Assembly: GCA_902519635.1 (NCBI GenBank)
Contig: CABYKW010000017.1
Span: forward strand, 1 to 9,527
Origin: an uncultured Pelagibacteraceae bacterium
GTDB taxonomy: Bacteria; Pseudomonadota; Alphaproteobacteria; Pelagibacterales; Pelagibacteraceae
Length of the DNA: 9,527 bases
Direction: 5' to 3'
Made by a program: the position numbers and the translations under genes
Shown here: positions 1 through 6,670 of the stretch, in pieces
How positions within the stretch are numbered: position 1 is the stretch's first letter
Layout of the letters: each line of letters opens with the position of its first letter
Notes under the pieces: generated by a model
Databases searched by the model: none
What the model was told of the DNA's origin: nothing
The model's input: only the letters and a program-made list of their open reading frames with translations

Positions 1-279
1 AAAAGAATGAAAATTAAATTAATCTTGAGTTTAAAGAAAGATGAAGATTTAATTAAAAAAATAAAGAAAAAGCTCATCAAATACAAAATTAGTCATTTTA
101 ATTTTAAAGTATCTATATCTAAGTCAAAATATATAAAAATGATAAAAAATAAATATATCTCTTGTTTATTAAATCTTTCTAGAAAAGAGATAAAAAAAGG
201 TGTCGAAGAAGTTAAATCTGACTTTAAAAATCAAATAAACTTCACCGACACATTAATTTGTATCAACTATAAAAAATAA
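1..279 (+). CDS. 3' end of a lysine-rich protein, possible SAM-dependent methyltransferase C-terminus (partial)
   Basis: The frame is open from the first base to a TAA at 277-279, so the gene probably begins outside the window. An ATG at position 7 would give a 90-residue protein, but only six bases precede it, so a start there cannot be judged. More than a quarter of the residues are lysine. The C-terminal half has the pattern of a conserved isoleucine/methionine-rich helix (IKMIKNKYISCLLNLS), an acidic-basic helix (KEIKKGVEEVK) and a final F-x-D-x-L strand. This resembles the tail of class I SAM-dependent methyltransferases. That resemblance is from memory and is weak; no SAM-binding motif is visible because the N-terminal part is missing. 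The gene converges on the 280-603 gene with zero intervening bases. Confidence 0.5.
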   Translation, partial: KRMKIKLILSLKKDEDLIKKIKKKLIKYKISHFNFKVSISKSKYIKMIKNKYISCLLNLSRKEIKKGVEEVKSDFKNQINFTDTLICINYKK

Positions 280-286
280 TTATTTT
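273..286. repeat. 14-bp perfect palindrome centred on two abutting stop codons
   Basis: AAAATAATTATTTT reads the same on both strands. Its centre is the junction between the TAA of the plus-strand gene (277-279) and the TAA of the minus-strand gene (282-280). It is all A/T, so it would make only a weak hairpin. It could mark a shared 3' end, but the lysine-coding AAA codons explain much of it. Confidence 0.5.
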
Positions 287-603
287 CCTGGTTCTTTGTA
301 TGTAGAAGCCATCTTTTGAGCTGTTTTAGCTATTTCATTAAGATTAACATCTTCTAAAATAGTAAAATCAGATATTGCGCCACTAGATGTTGCAACCATT
401 GAAGCTGCAGCAGCTTGCTCAAATGTACCTTCTATCTCAGCCATAAAGTCATACTTACCTCTTAAACCAGCGTATCTAGTTACCTTAGCACCAACTGATG
501 CAGCTAGTGCAGAAGTTGCTGCTTTTCTATCTGTAGATGGATTGCTAATAAATCCTCCAAGACCTTTAGCCGTATACTTTCCTAAAGTTATAAATTTCGC
601 CAT
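280..603 (-). CDS. GYD-domain protein
   Basis: This 107-residue protein matches the GYD domain family (PF08734), small cytoplasmic proteins with a ferredoxin-like alpha/beta fold and no established reaction. It opens with the typical strand M-A-K-F-I-T-L-G-K-Y-T, followed by a G-L helix, the alanine-rich helix 27-38, and the hallmark G-K-Y-D at 49-52 before a strand reading FMAEIEG. A second alanine-rich helix (62-71) and a short S-G-A-I stretch complete the domain. The length is normal for the family. The ATG at 603 is supported by a strong purine-rich ribosome site (GGGGGGAG, five bases upstream). It is the last gene of the six-gene minus-strand cluster, 17 bases after the ABM-like gene. 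Its role is unknown; family members often sit beside metabolic genes. Confidence 0.85.
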   Translation of the reverse strand: MAKFITLGKYTAKGLGGFISNPSTDRKAATSALAASVGAKVTRYAGLRGKYDFMAEIEGTFEQAAAASMVATSSGAISDFTILEDVNLNEIAKTAQKMASTYKEPGK

Positions 604-620
604 CGTTTCTCCCCCCTTTC

Positions 621-914
621 TTATTTTTCAACTATTACTGTTCCAGAGTGAGGATCTGTTACGCCTAACTCAGGAGACAATTCATCTAAAGTGTGTCTTA
701 GCGTATCCAAAAAACTAATCATTTTTGGTCTTGCTTTCGCTATATCATCTTCAGAATTCCATTCCCCGATCATAAAAAATTCATTAGGTTTTGTTTCAAC
801 ATACTTTGCTGAAATCTGTCCATCAAACTTAGGCATTTCATCAATTTTTTTAAGATACTCATCTCTGCTAGATGATTTGACTTTACATCTAACTATATTC
901 ATAAATTTTGCCAC
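621..914 (-). CDS. ABM-like small dimeric alpha/beta-barrel protein, GTG start
   Basis: This 97-residue protein looks like the antibiotic biosynthesis monooxygenase (ABM)/stress-responsive dimeric alpha-beta barrel superfamily. The pattern is strand (FMNIVRCKV), a helix of about residues 16-25, a strand (AKYVET), strand FFMIGEW, then a helix carrying the recurrent A-R-P-x-M-I-S-F-L motif. The tail L-G-V-T-D-P-H-S-G is a loop typical of this subgroup. Some superfamily members are cofactor-free oxygenases; others have no known activity, so catalysis is not claimed. The start is GTG at 914: an AGGAGG lies four bases upstream (924-919), whereas the in-frame ATG at 902 would be 16 bases away. The gene sits 14 bases after the membrane-protein gene. 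Confidence 0.78.
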   Translation of the reverse strand: MAKFMNIVRCKVKSSSRDEYLKKIDEMPKFDGQISAKYVETKPNEFFMIGEWNSEDDIAKARPKMISFLDTLRHTLDELSPELGVTDPHSGTVIVEK

Positions 915-926
915 CGTTCCTCCTTT
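915..926 (-). promoter_or_regulatory. Ribosome binding site that fixes a GTG start
   Basis: On the minus strand AAAGGAGG is followed by AACG and then GTG. The perfect AGGAGG (924-919) favours the GTG at 914-912 over the ATG four codons downstream. The 603 gene begins with the closely similar AACG-ATG-GCG-AAA-TTT, which supports the same start geometry here. Confidence 0.7.
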
Positions 927-928
927 TA

Positions 929-1345
929 TTAAACGTAAATCTTATCAGCTAAACCGTAACAGAGAATAGCGCTAATAATTACAAGAACAATTGGAGCATA
1001 TATTCCATCGTTTCTTGTTTTTTTAGTTAAACCTGTCTTATCAATTTTTAATGTATAAAAATTTACAGCTAATATTGAAACGTTAATTATAAAAACCAAG
1101 TTAAAGAATGCCCAAGTAGCAACTAAGCCACCTGATCTTACAAAGGCTACATAGATCGCCATTAAAACTATTGCAACCATGAATGAACCAGCAAATCTAG
1201 TTATTAAAGTAGCTGTCTTATCTACTCCTCTACCTTTTAAAAATTTTTTAGTATCAAAAACTAATTGGTAAGCATAACTGCCAACTATTACGAAATGAGC
1301 TAAGTAAATTATTAAATAAAATGCGTTTCCAAATTTATCTATCAT
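929..1345 (-). CDS. Small four-helix integral membrane protein of unknown function
   Basis: This 138-residue protein has four clear hydrophobic segments at about residues 8-30, 50-69, 74-98 and 115-133. They are separated by lysine-rich loops near 31-44 and 99-113, which should face the cytoplasm by the positive-inside rule. Both termini are short. I do not recognise a family. There are no histidine clusters suggesting haem or metal binding: H17 is the only histidine. The ATG at 1345 has an AAGGA six bases upstream. The gene lies 14 bases after the 1360-1650 gene and 14 bases before the ABM-like gene, so it is embedded in a series of small cytoplasmic barrel proteins. That placement makes it a candidate membrane partner for them, but this is inference only. 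Confidence 0.8.
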   Translation of the reverse strand: MIDKFGNAFYLIIYLAHFVIVGSYAYQLVFDTKKFLKGRGVDKTATLITRFAGSFMVAIVLMAIYVAFVRSGGLVATWAFFNLVFIINVSILAVNFYTLKIDKTGLTKKTRNDGIYAPIVLVIISAILCYGLADKIYV

Positions 1346-1359
1346 ATTTATCCTTTTAG

Positions 1360-1650
1360 TTATCCTTTATATTGCTCCAAAAGGTCTTCACCCATTGGAG
1401 TTGTAACTGATTTCTCTAAGACTACTCCAGCTGCTGCTCTTTCTTTATGAAGTTCCTCATCAGCCTTAAAAGCTTTAAGACCATCCATTGTATCAAATCT
1501 TATAATGGTAGTGATTTTTGAGTCATTATCTTTTTCTGTTCCAGCATAAAGAAATGTCATACCATATTTTTTAATCTTTTCTGAATTGCTGTGAACCATC
1601 GCTTTCCACTTTGCAAAAGTAGCGATTGGTCCTTCTATTTTTACTATCAT
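1360..1650 (-). CDS. Small ferredoxin-fold-like protein, probable dimeric alpha/beta-barrel superfamily
   Basis: This is a 96-residue protein of unknown function. Its order of predicted elements is strand (MIVKIEGP), helix (FAKWKAMVHS), strand (MTFLYAGTEKD), strand (KITTIIRFD), a helix starting with M-D-G-L-K-A-F, and a C-terminal V-T-T-P strand. This is the usual plan of small dimeric alpha-beta barrels and recalls DUF3764-type proteins, though I cannot assign the family. There is no signal peptide and no cysteine. The ATG at 1650 has an AAGGAG six bases upstream, and that site is made of the last codons of the DUF1330 gene, whose stop ends one base before this start. The one-base spacing implies translational coupling. 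Confidence 0.75.
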   Translation of the reverse strand: MIVKIEGPIATFAKWKAMVHSNSEKIKKYGMTFLYAGTEKDNDSKITTIIRFDTMDGLKAFKADEELHKERAAAGVVLEKSVTTPMGEDLLEQYKG

Positions 1651-1651
1651 A

Positions 1652-1939
1652 TTATACTCCTTTAATTATTATTCCATTAGCCACTGAGTTTGCTAATCGA
1701 ATTGGTTTAACAGGTTTATATTCCTCAGAATTATACCACTCCAATGCTTTTTCATAAGTTGGAAATTTGATTACAACAGTTCTTGGATGCTTCCATTCGC
1801 CATCAATAACTTTAAATTCTCCATTTCTTACGAGATATTCTCCTCCAAATTTTTCTACAGTTGGTTTTACTTTTCCAACATATTCCTTGTAGGCATCAGG
1901 ATTTTTAACATTAATATTGGCAATAACGTATCCACTCAT
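1652..1939 (-). CDS. DUF1330 family protein
   Basis: This 95-residue protein is a clear member of DUF1330 (PF07045), a small dimeric alpha-beta barrel family without a proven reaction. Diagnostic stretches are the opening G-Y-V-I-A-N-I-N-V, the helix D-P-x-x-Y-K-E-Y-type segment (here PDAYKEYVGKV), the strand G-G-E-Y-L-V-R, and the central W-x-x-x-R-T-V-V-I-K-F-P-T. These are followed by the helix E-K-A-L-E-W-Y-N-S-E-E-Y, which is almost a family signature. Length is typical. The gene starts three bases after the secreted-protein gene ends and has only a weak AGG upstream, so it probably depends on coupling to that gene. It precedes another small barrel-like protein by one base. Confidence 0.9.
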   Translation of the reverse strand: MSGYVIANINVKNPDAYKEYVGKVKPTVEKFGGEYLVRNGEFKVIDGEWKHPRTVVIKFPTYEKALEWYNSEEYKPVKPIRLANSVANGIIIKGV

Positions 1940-1942
1940 AAA

Positions 1943-2323
1943 TTAACCTGCATAAATAGTTCTGGATAATTTTTCTATTTCTTCTTTTGAACCAGGAATT
2001 AGTTTATAGATAAATTTATTACATTTATCATTCATACCTTTGTCGAATGGTTTACCATAAACTTTGTCTACATGTTCGTTCATGCCTTTGTTCATCTCAT
2101 CATCACTAACTTGTTCTTTTTGAAGAAAAGATCGTATTACTTTAACTGAGGCTAAAGCCATTTCCATATCTGTAACCTCGATTGAATCAGCAGGTAAAAC
2201 AGCTGTTGCACTATAATGTCCCAGACATTGTATTGTTTCTTCTTTTTGTTTTTTAGTTATATGGCCTCCTGCATAAGCAGAGGAAAAAACTAAAAAAGAT
2301 AACATTAAAAAAATTTTTTTCAT
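1943..2323 (-). CDS. Small secreted protein of unknown function with two cysteines
   Basis: This is a 126-residue protein with a textbook Sec signal peptide: M-K-K, a hydrophobic core at about residues 4-15, and an A-Y-A cleavage motif after residue 18, giving a mature protein of about 108 residues. The mature part is mostly charged and helical, with no membrane segment. It has exactly two cysteines, C33 and C101, which could form one disulfide in the periplasm. I do not recognise the family. The ATG at 2323 has a good AGGAG site five bases upstream. It is the first gene of the six-gene cluster, 103 bases downstream of the alcohol dehydrogenase stop, and that gap holds a possible promoter. 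It is the only cluster product with an export signal. Confidence 0.8.
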   Translation of the reverse strand: MKKIFLMLSFLVFSSAYAGGHITKKQKEETIQCLGHYSATAVLPADSIEVTDMEMALASVKVIRSFLQKEQVSDDEMNKGMNEHVDKVYGKPFDKGMNDKCNKFIYKLIPGSKEEIEKLSRTIYAG

Positions 2324-2383
2324 AAGTACTCCTTTTGAATAAATGAATTCTATTTCAAATAATTAAAGATTATCTATGTTAAA

Positions 2384-2411
2384 ATTTTATTTCAGGTATG
2401 CATTTTGTCTA
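2384..2411 (-). promoter_or_regulatory. Possible sigma70 promoter for the small-protein cluster
   Basis: On the minus strand TAGACA (2411-2406; five of six bases match TTGACA) is followed after 16 bases by TAAAAT (2389-2384; five of six match TATAAT). The predicted start near 2377 would leave a leader of about 54 bases before the ATG at 2323. In DNA this AT-rich, matches of this quality arise by chance, so read-through from the upstream operon remains possible. Confidence 0.4.
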
Positions 2412-2426
2412 CAACTATAGGACGAA

Positions 2427-3431
2427 CTAGGGAATAAGTATGATTTTAGGAGCAACACAAGTTCCATTATGTATTTCTTGGAAAGCTTCAGATCCTTTTT
2501 TAAGGTCTCTATATTCAATCCAACCAAGATCACCTAATTTTTTTTCTCTTAAAATAGCTATAGTCTGTTCAAAATCTCTATTTGTATAACAATATGTTCC
2601 AACTAAAGTAACTTCTTGGATTGTTAGTTTCTTAAAGTTAAAAGTTCCAGATGGTTCCGTTAAACCTATATGAATTATTGTTCCTCCTGGCGCGATAGAT
2701 TTAATTGCTTGATGACGGGTAACTTCTAGACCGACAGACTCTAAAATTAAATCATAATTATTTTCTTTAATTGATTTGTCATTTGGAGATACAAAATTTG
2801 CATCTAAATATTTACCACACTCATCTAATCTTTTTTTATTTGGGTCTGACATCAAAATATTGGTAGCTTTTTTCTCTTTATTTAAAAATAAACCACATAG
2901 CAAACCTATCGCACCTGCTCCTTGAATTAATATCTTGCATTCGGATAAAGGTTTTTTCAAATTTTCTTCAGCTAATAAAACAGCATGTAAAGCCACTGCT
3001 GCAGGTTCGGCTAATGCCGCTTCTTTAATACTTAGTTTTTTTGGAACTTCAAAAATATTTTTTTCTGGTACTGATACTAATTCTGCCAACCCCCCTTCTC
3101 TTTTAATTGGTGTGCTCATACCTATCATTGATCTTTTTGGACATAAATGTTCTCTCTCATTTTTACAGTAATCACAATTTTCACAACTTATTAAAGGATT
3201 TATAACAACATCTTTATTTTTAAATTTACCATCTAGGCTAGTTCCGCTTACTTCGTGGCCTAATATCAAAGGAGGTATCCTTCTTTCATCTTTGCCATGA
3301 AATGCATGCATATCTGAGCCACATATGCCAGAAGCTTTTACTTTAATTAACGACTCACCAGATTTAGCTATTGGATCTTTTTCTTCTCTGAAATCTATTT
3401 TGTTAGTACCAGTATAAACTAGTGCATGCAT
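2427..3431 (-). CDS. Zinc-dependent alcohol dehydrogenase, medium-chain (MDR) family
   Basis: This 334-residue NAD(P)-dependent alcohol or polyol dehydrogenase is cytoplasmic. The N-terminal GroES-like domain carries the catalytic zinc set C37 (in GICGSD), H59-E60 (in LGHE) and E142 (in AEPAAVALHA). It also carries a complete structural zinc site, C83, C86, C89 and C97. The Rossmann domain has G-A-G-A-I-G at 171-176, and an aspartate (D196) at the end of the second strand favours NAD over NADP. The length matches sorbitol/threonine-dehydrogenase-like members. Its ATG overlaps the stop of the HisD-like gene by one base (TAATG), so the two are translationally coupled and probably act in one pathway. 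A secondary-alcohol oxidation is the natural guess. The exact substrate cannot be read from the sequence. Confidence 0.92.
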   Translation of the reverse strand: MHALVYTGTNKIDFREEKDPIAKSGESLIKVKASGICGSDMHAFHGKDERRIPPLILGHEVSGTSLDGKFKNKDVVINPLISCENCDYCKNEREHLCPKRSMIGMSTPIKREGGLAELVSVPEKNIFEVPKKLSIKEAALAEPAAVALHAVLLAEENLKKPLSECKILIQGAGAIGLLCGLFLNKEKKATNILMSDPNKKRLDECGKYLDANFVSPNDKSIKENNYDLILESVGLEVTRHQAIKSIAPGGTIIHIGLTEPSGTFNFKKLTIQEVTLVGTYCYTNRDFEQTIAILREKKLGDLGWIEYRDLKKGSEAFQEIHNGTCVAPKIILIP

Positions 3432-4717
3432 TAATTTGAAAAACCGTATTTTCTTAATCTTACATCTGCAGTTCTAGCATGAGCTTCCATGCCTTCTGCT
3501 CTTCCAAGTCTAGCTGCTGTTGCGCCTACTACCTCTGTAGCTTCTTTTGTCATTCTTTGGAAAGTTAAAGTTTTTATAAATTTTCCAACAAATAATCCGC
3601 CGGTATATCTTCCGCCACCTTTAGTTGGTAAAATATGATTAGTTCCTGAGCATTTATCCCCATACGCAACAGTTGTTTCTTCTCCTAAAAATAAAGATCC
3701 ATAATTTCTTAATCTTTTTAACCACCAATCTAAATTTTCAGCATGAACTTCTAAATGTTCCGATGCATACTTATCGCTAACTTCTGCCATTTCCTCATTA
3801 GTATCGCATAAAATTACTTCTCCATAATCTTTCCAAGCCGCTTCTGCATTAACTTTTGCTAACTCTGGAAGCTCTGTAATTAATTCTGGAACTCTTTTCA
3901 TTGTAAAATCTGCTAAAGATTTATCAGTTGTAAACAACCAGCCTGGAGAATTATAGCCGTGCTCCAATTGACCAACTAGATCAACTGCAACTATTTCTTT
4001 GTCTGCGGACTTGTCTGCAATAATTGCAATTTCAGTAGGACCGGCAAATTGATCAATACCAACTTTTCCATAAACTATTCTTTTAGCTTCTGCTACGTAT
4101 TGATTTCCTGCTCCAACTAAAAAATCAACTGGAGGATTGTTAAAACATCCGTGTGTCAAAGATCCTATTGCTGCTACTCCTCCCAAATTCATTATTACAT
4201 CTGCCCCACAATGATTGGCAGCAAAAATTATTCCGGCATTAGCTCCATCTTTGTCTTTAGGAGGGCTAGCACAAATAATAGTTTTAACACCAGCAACTTT
4301 GGCTGGTGTAATTGCCATTACGGCAGAAGAAATATGTGCATATCTACCTCCGGGAATATAACATCCAGCAGTATCAACTGGGATTAGCCTTTGACCTGCA
4401 AATAATCCTTTTGATAATTCAACCTCAAAATTATTATTCATACTCTTTAATTGATGTTCTGCAAATTTTTTGATTCTTTCGTGAGCAAATTTCACATCAT
4501 CTTTAGTTTTTTGATCAACTTTTTTAATGGCTTCTTCAATTTTTTCTTTAGAAACAATAACTTCTCCTTCGTACTTATCAAATTTTTTATTAAGATCTTT
4601 TAATGCTTCTTCTTTCCTTTTAGCAATGTCATTAAGAATATCTTGTACAGCTGCCTGTGTTTTGTGATCATCAGTCTCTGGGGTCTTAGCTGCTTTTTTT
4701 ATATATTTAATTGCCAT
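3431..4717 (-). CDS. Histidinol dehydrogenase family enzyme, sulfopropanediol 3-dehydrogenase (HpsN)-like
   Basis: This 428-residue zinc- and NAD-dependent dehydrogenase belongs to the HisD superfamily, whose members oxidise an alcohol to a carboxylate in two NAD steps. The zinc ligands and catalytic pair of HisD are all present: Q250 and H253 (in GQLEH), E320-H321 (in ASEHLEV), D354 (in GDKCSGTNH) and H413 (in EAHARTADV). The intervals 33 and 59 between H321, D354 and H413 equal those I recall for E. coli HisD. The stretches WKDYGEVILCDT and RYTGGLFVGKFIKT resemble HpsN-type proteins, which convert dihydroxypropanesulfonate to sulfolactate. Context is catabolic, with no his genes nearby, so histidine synthesis is unlikely. 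The ATG at 4717 gives the normal N-terminus MAIKYIKKAAK; an upstream TTG at 4744 would only add nine non-family residues. It overlaps dctM by 11 bases. Confidence 0.9.
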   Translation of the reverse strand: MAIKYIKKAAKTPETDDHKTQAAVQDILNDIAKRKEEALKDLNKKFDKYEGEVIVSKEKIEEAIKKVDQKTKDDVKFAHERIKKFAEHQLKSMNNNFEVELSKGLFAGQRLIPVDTAGCYIPGGRYAHISSAVMAITPAKVAGVKTIICASPPKDKDGANAGIIFAANHCGADVIMNLGGVAAIGSLTHGCFNNPPVDFLVGAGNQYVAEAKRIVYGKVGIDQFAGPTEIAIIADKSADKEIVAVDLVGQLEHGYNSPGWLFTTDKSLADFTMKRVPELITELPELAKVNAEAAWKDYGEVILCDTNEEMAEVSDKYASEHLEVHAENLDWWLKRLRNYGSLFLGEETTVAYGDKCSGTNHILPTKGGGRYTGGLFVGKFIKTLTFQRMTKEATEVVGATAARLGRAEGMEAHARTADVRLRKYGFSN

Positions 4718-6041
4718 AAAGTAATGTTGGTAACCACAAAGCAATTTGTGGAAATAATACTATTAATACTAATCCAATAATTTGCAAGACCATAAATTGC
4801 ATCATTCCAAAATAAATATCTTTTAAATCCCATTCAGGCACAACACCTTTCAAAAAATAAGCTGAAAGGGCTACTGGCGGAGAAAGCCAGGCGGTTTGGA
4901 GATTTACAGCAACCAATATAGCAAACCATGTTAAATTAAACCCAAGTGCTTCAACCAAAGGTAAAATTATTGGAATAATAATCATTACAATTGGCACCCA
5001 CTCTAAAGGCCAGCCAAGCAAGAATATCATTACCATTATCATTGCCAAAATAAGATACTTGTTCATCTCTAAGCCTAATAAAAATTCAGTTAATAGTGTA
5101 GGAGTGCCTAATCTTGCAAATACTGCTCCAAAAAAATTAGAAGCTGCAACTAAAACCATTATTAAAGCCGTTATTTCTAAAGTTTTAACTAAAGCTTCCT
5201 GTAATTTTGATAATGTTAATTTTTTATATGCCAGCGATAAAAGAAGAGCGCCCATCGCCCCGCATCCTGCTGCTTCTGTAGGTGTAGCAAAACCAAATAA
5301 AATACTTCCAAGTGCAGCAAAAACTAAGGCCGCAGGAGGAACTAATCCAAGGAAAAATTCAATCCAGACTTTACTCATGCTTGTAGCTCTCATATCTTCT
5401 GGTAAAGGTGGTCCAAGCTTTGGATTCAACATACATCTAACTGTGGTGTAAGCTGCGTATAAAGTAGCTAGTAAGATTCCTGGAAATATCGCAGCTGCAA
5501 ATAAATCGATTACAGGAATTTCCATTATTGGCCCCATTACAACAAGCATAATACTTGGAGGAATTAAAATACCCAAAGTACCTCCTGCAGTAATTGTTCC
5601 TGCAGCTAACCTTACATCATAACCAGACCTATTCATTGATTTTGCAGCCATAATTCCCAAAATTGTTACCGAAGCACCGACTATTCCTGTTGCTGCTGCA
5701 AAAATTACAGAGACAAATAAAACTGCGTAATAAAGAGAACCTCTAACTCTTGCCAGCATTAATTGGAAAGCAGAAAAAAGTCGTTCCATTAGACCTGCCT
5801 GTTCCATCATAATTCCCATAAAGACAAAGAGCGGAACGGCGGCAAGGGTTTGTTCGGTCATTACCATAGAAAATTGCAAGGTCATTAAGTAAAAAACAAG
5901 TTTACCAAAACCTAAATAACCAAAAACAAATCCCAAAAATATTAAAGTAAAAGATATTGGAAACCCAACAAATATTGCAAAAAGCATCACTCCAACTAGA
6001 ATAAAACCAAGAACAGCTGGATCAATTAACTCTGCAATCAT
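4707..6041 (-). CDS. dctM: TRAP transporter large membrane subunit DctM
   Basis: This 444-residue, strongly hydrophobic protein has about twelve membrane segments and is the transport-catalysing subunit of a tripartite ATP-independent periplasmic transporter driven by the sodium or proton gradient. Family hallmarks visible are the early A-A-V-P-L-F-V-F-M-G (about 67-76), G-T-L-G-I-L-I-P-P-S (154-163), F-A-T-P-T-E-A-A-G (251-259) and the late W-L-S-P-P-V-A-L-S-A-Y (385-395). The first and third motifs are the re-entrant-loop regions of the two transport halves. The sequence style is of the large DctM group that includes the mannitol/chloroaromatic-type systems (COG4664). The ATG overlaps the dctQ stop in an ATGA, so production of the two membrane subunits is coupled. 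Confidence 0.95.
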   Translation of the reverse strand: MIAELIDPAVLGFILVGVMLFAIFVGFPISFTLIFLGFVFGYLGFGKLVFYLMTLQFSMVMTEQTLAAVPLFVFMGIMMEQAGLMERLFSAFQLMLARVRGSLYYAVLFVSVIFAAATGIVGASVTILGIMAAKSMNRSGYDVRLAAGTITAGGTLGILIPPSIMLVVMGPIMEIPVIDLFAAAIFPGILLATLYAAYTTVRCMLNPKLGPPLPEDMRATSMSKVWIEFFLGLVPPAALVFAALGSILFGFATPTEAAGCGAMGALLLSLAYKKLTLSKLQEALVKTLEITALIMVLVAASNFFGAVFARLGTPTLLTEFLLGLEMNKYLILAMIMVMIFLLGWPLEWVPIVMIIIPIILPLVEALGFNLTWFAILVAVNLQTAWLSPPVALSAYFLKGVVPEWDLKDIYFGMMQFMVLQIIGLVLIVLFPQIALWLPTLLYGN

Positions 6042-6652
6042 TTATTTTCTCCTGGCCACTCACCTTTTTCTTTAGCCCAATAACTCTTAAGTAATTCTGA
6101 AATACCTTGAATAAGAAGAAAAATTATTCCAATTAATAAACACGTTTTTATTGGCCACATATATGGCATCCAAGTAGTATCCATTCCTCTTTCACCTCTT
6201 CTAATTGACTCCTCTACATAACCAATAGTCATGTAAAGAAATACAAGTAGTCCTGGAAAATAAAAAATAATGTATAACCAAAAATCAATTAATCCTTGGT
6301 TTTTAGTTTTAAAATTTCTGTATAAAAAATCTGCTCTTATGTGAACACCTTTAGAGAGAGCATAACCAGCTCCCAGCATAAATAAAGCTCCGTATAAGAA
6401 TCTGCTAATGTCATAAGCCCAAATAGTAGGTGCTAAAAAGAATTTTCTCATAATAACTTCGTAAGTCATTGCAAAAATTAAAGGCATAAGTATCCAACAA
6501 ACTACATTTCCTATGCGTTTACTAAATTTATCTATTGAAGTTATAGTTTTTGCCATCCAGAGTGGCATATCGGCTGGCATTTTACCTAAACCACCACGTC
6601 TTTCAGCAATCATTTCATCTGATGTATCAATTTTTGAAGGTTCTTCTGCCAT
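6038..6652 (-). CDS. dctQ: TRAP transporter small membrane subunit DctQ
   Basis: This 204-residue protein has four membrane helices at about residues 47-68, 80-100, 121-143 and 166-184. It scaffolds DctM and helps dock the periplasmic binding protein. The DctQ hallmark after helix 2, K-G-x-H-I-R-A-D (here G102-V-H-I-R-A-D108), is intact, as is the E-V-I-M-R-K-F-F segment after helix 1. The N-terminal extension of about 40 polar residues before the first helix is on the long side and fits the COG4665 subgroup. The ATG at 6652 has only a weak AAGAAA upstream; internal methionines at 14 and 25 are possible starts, but none has a better site. It lies 77 bases after dctP, with a hairpin between, and overlaps dctM by four bases. 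Confidence 0.93.
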   Translation of the reverse strand: MAEEPSKIDTSDEMIAERRGGLGKMPADMPLWMAKTITSIDKFSKRIGNVVCWILMPLIFAMTYEVIMRKFFLAPTIWAYDISRFLYGALFMLGAGYALSKGVHIRADFLYRNFKTKNQGLIDFWLYIIFYFPGLLVFLYMTIGYVEESIRRGERGMDTTWMPYMWPIKTCLLIGIIFLLIQGISELLKSYWAKEKGEWPGENK

Positions 6653-6670
6653 AAATAATTTCTTGTTTCT

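Noticed and set aside
691..969. 92-codon open frame on the plus strand opposite the ABM-like gene
   Set aside because: It lies almost wholly antisense to a well-supported gene and has no family features of its own.
1787..1969. 60-codon plus-strand frame opposite DUF1330
   Set aside because: Entirely antisense to firmly identified genes and rich in residues typical of antisense translation of AT-rich DNA.
2334..2359. Imperfect inverted repeat TTTGAATA / TATTTCAAA in the leader of the small-protein cluster
   Set aside because: The arms are A/T-rich and need a bulge, so a hairpin or operator cannot be told from chance.
2935..3171. 78-codon plus-strand frame opposite the alcohol dehydrogenase
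   Set aside because: It overlaps the zinc-site coding region on the other strand and shows no independent support.
4151..4387. 78-codon plus-strand frame opposite the HisD-like gene
   Set aside because: Low-complexity antisense frame with no recognisable motif and no good ribosome site.
3431..4717. Biosynthetic histidinol dehydrogenase (hisD) as the plain reading
   Set aside because: No other histidine genes are adjacent, the operon is for solute uptake and oxidation, and several segments look more like HpsN; kept only as the superfamily name.
4718..4744. Longer N-terminus for the HisD-like gene from a TTG at 4744
   Set aside because: It adds nine residues not typical of the family, needs a rare start codon and enlarges the overlap with dctM to 38 bases; the ATG at 4717 gives the normal beginning.
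5059..5451. 130-codon open frame on the plus strand inside dctM
   Set aside because: It is the reverse complement of a conserved membrane-protein gene; long antisense frames are expected there.
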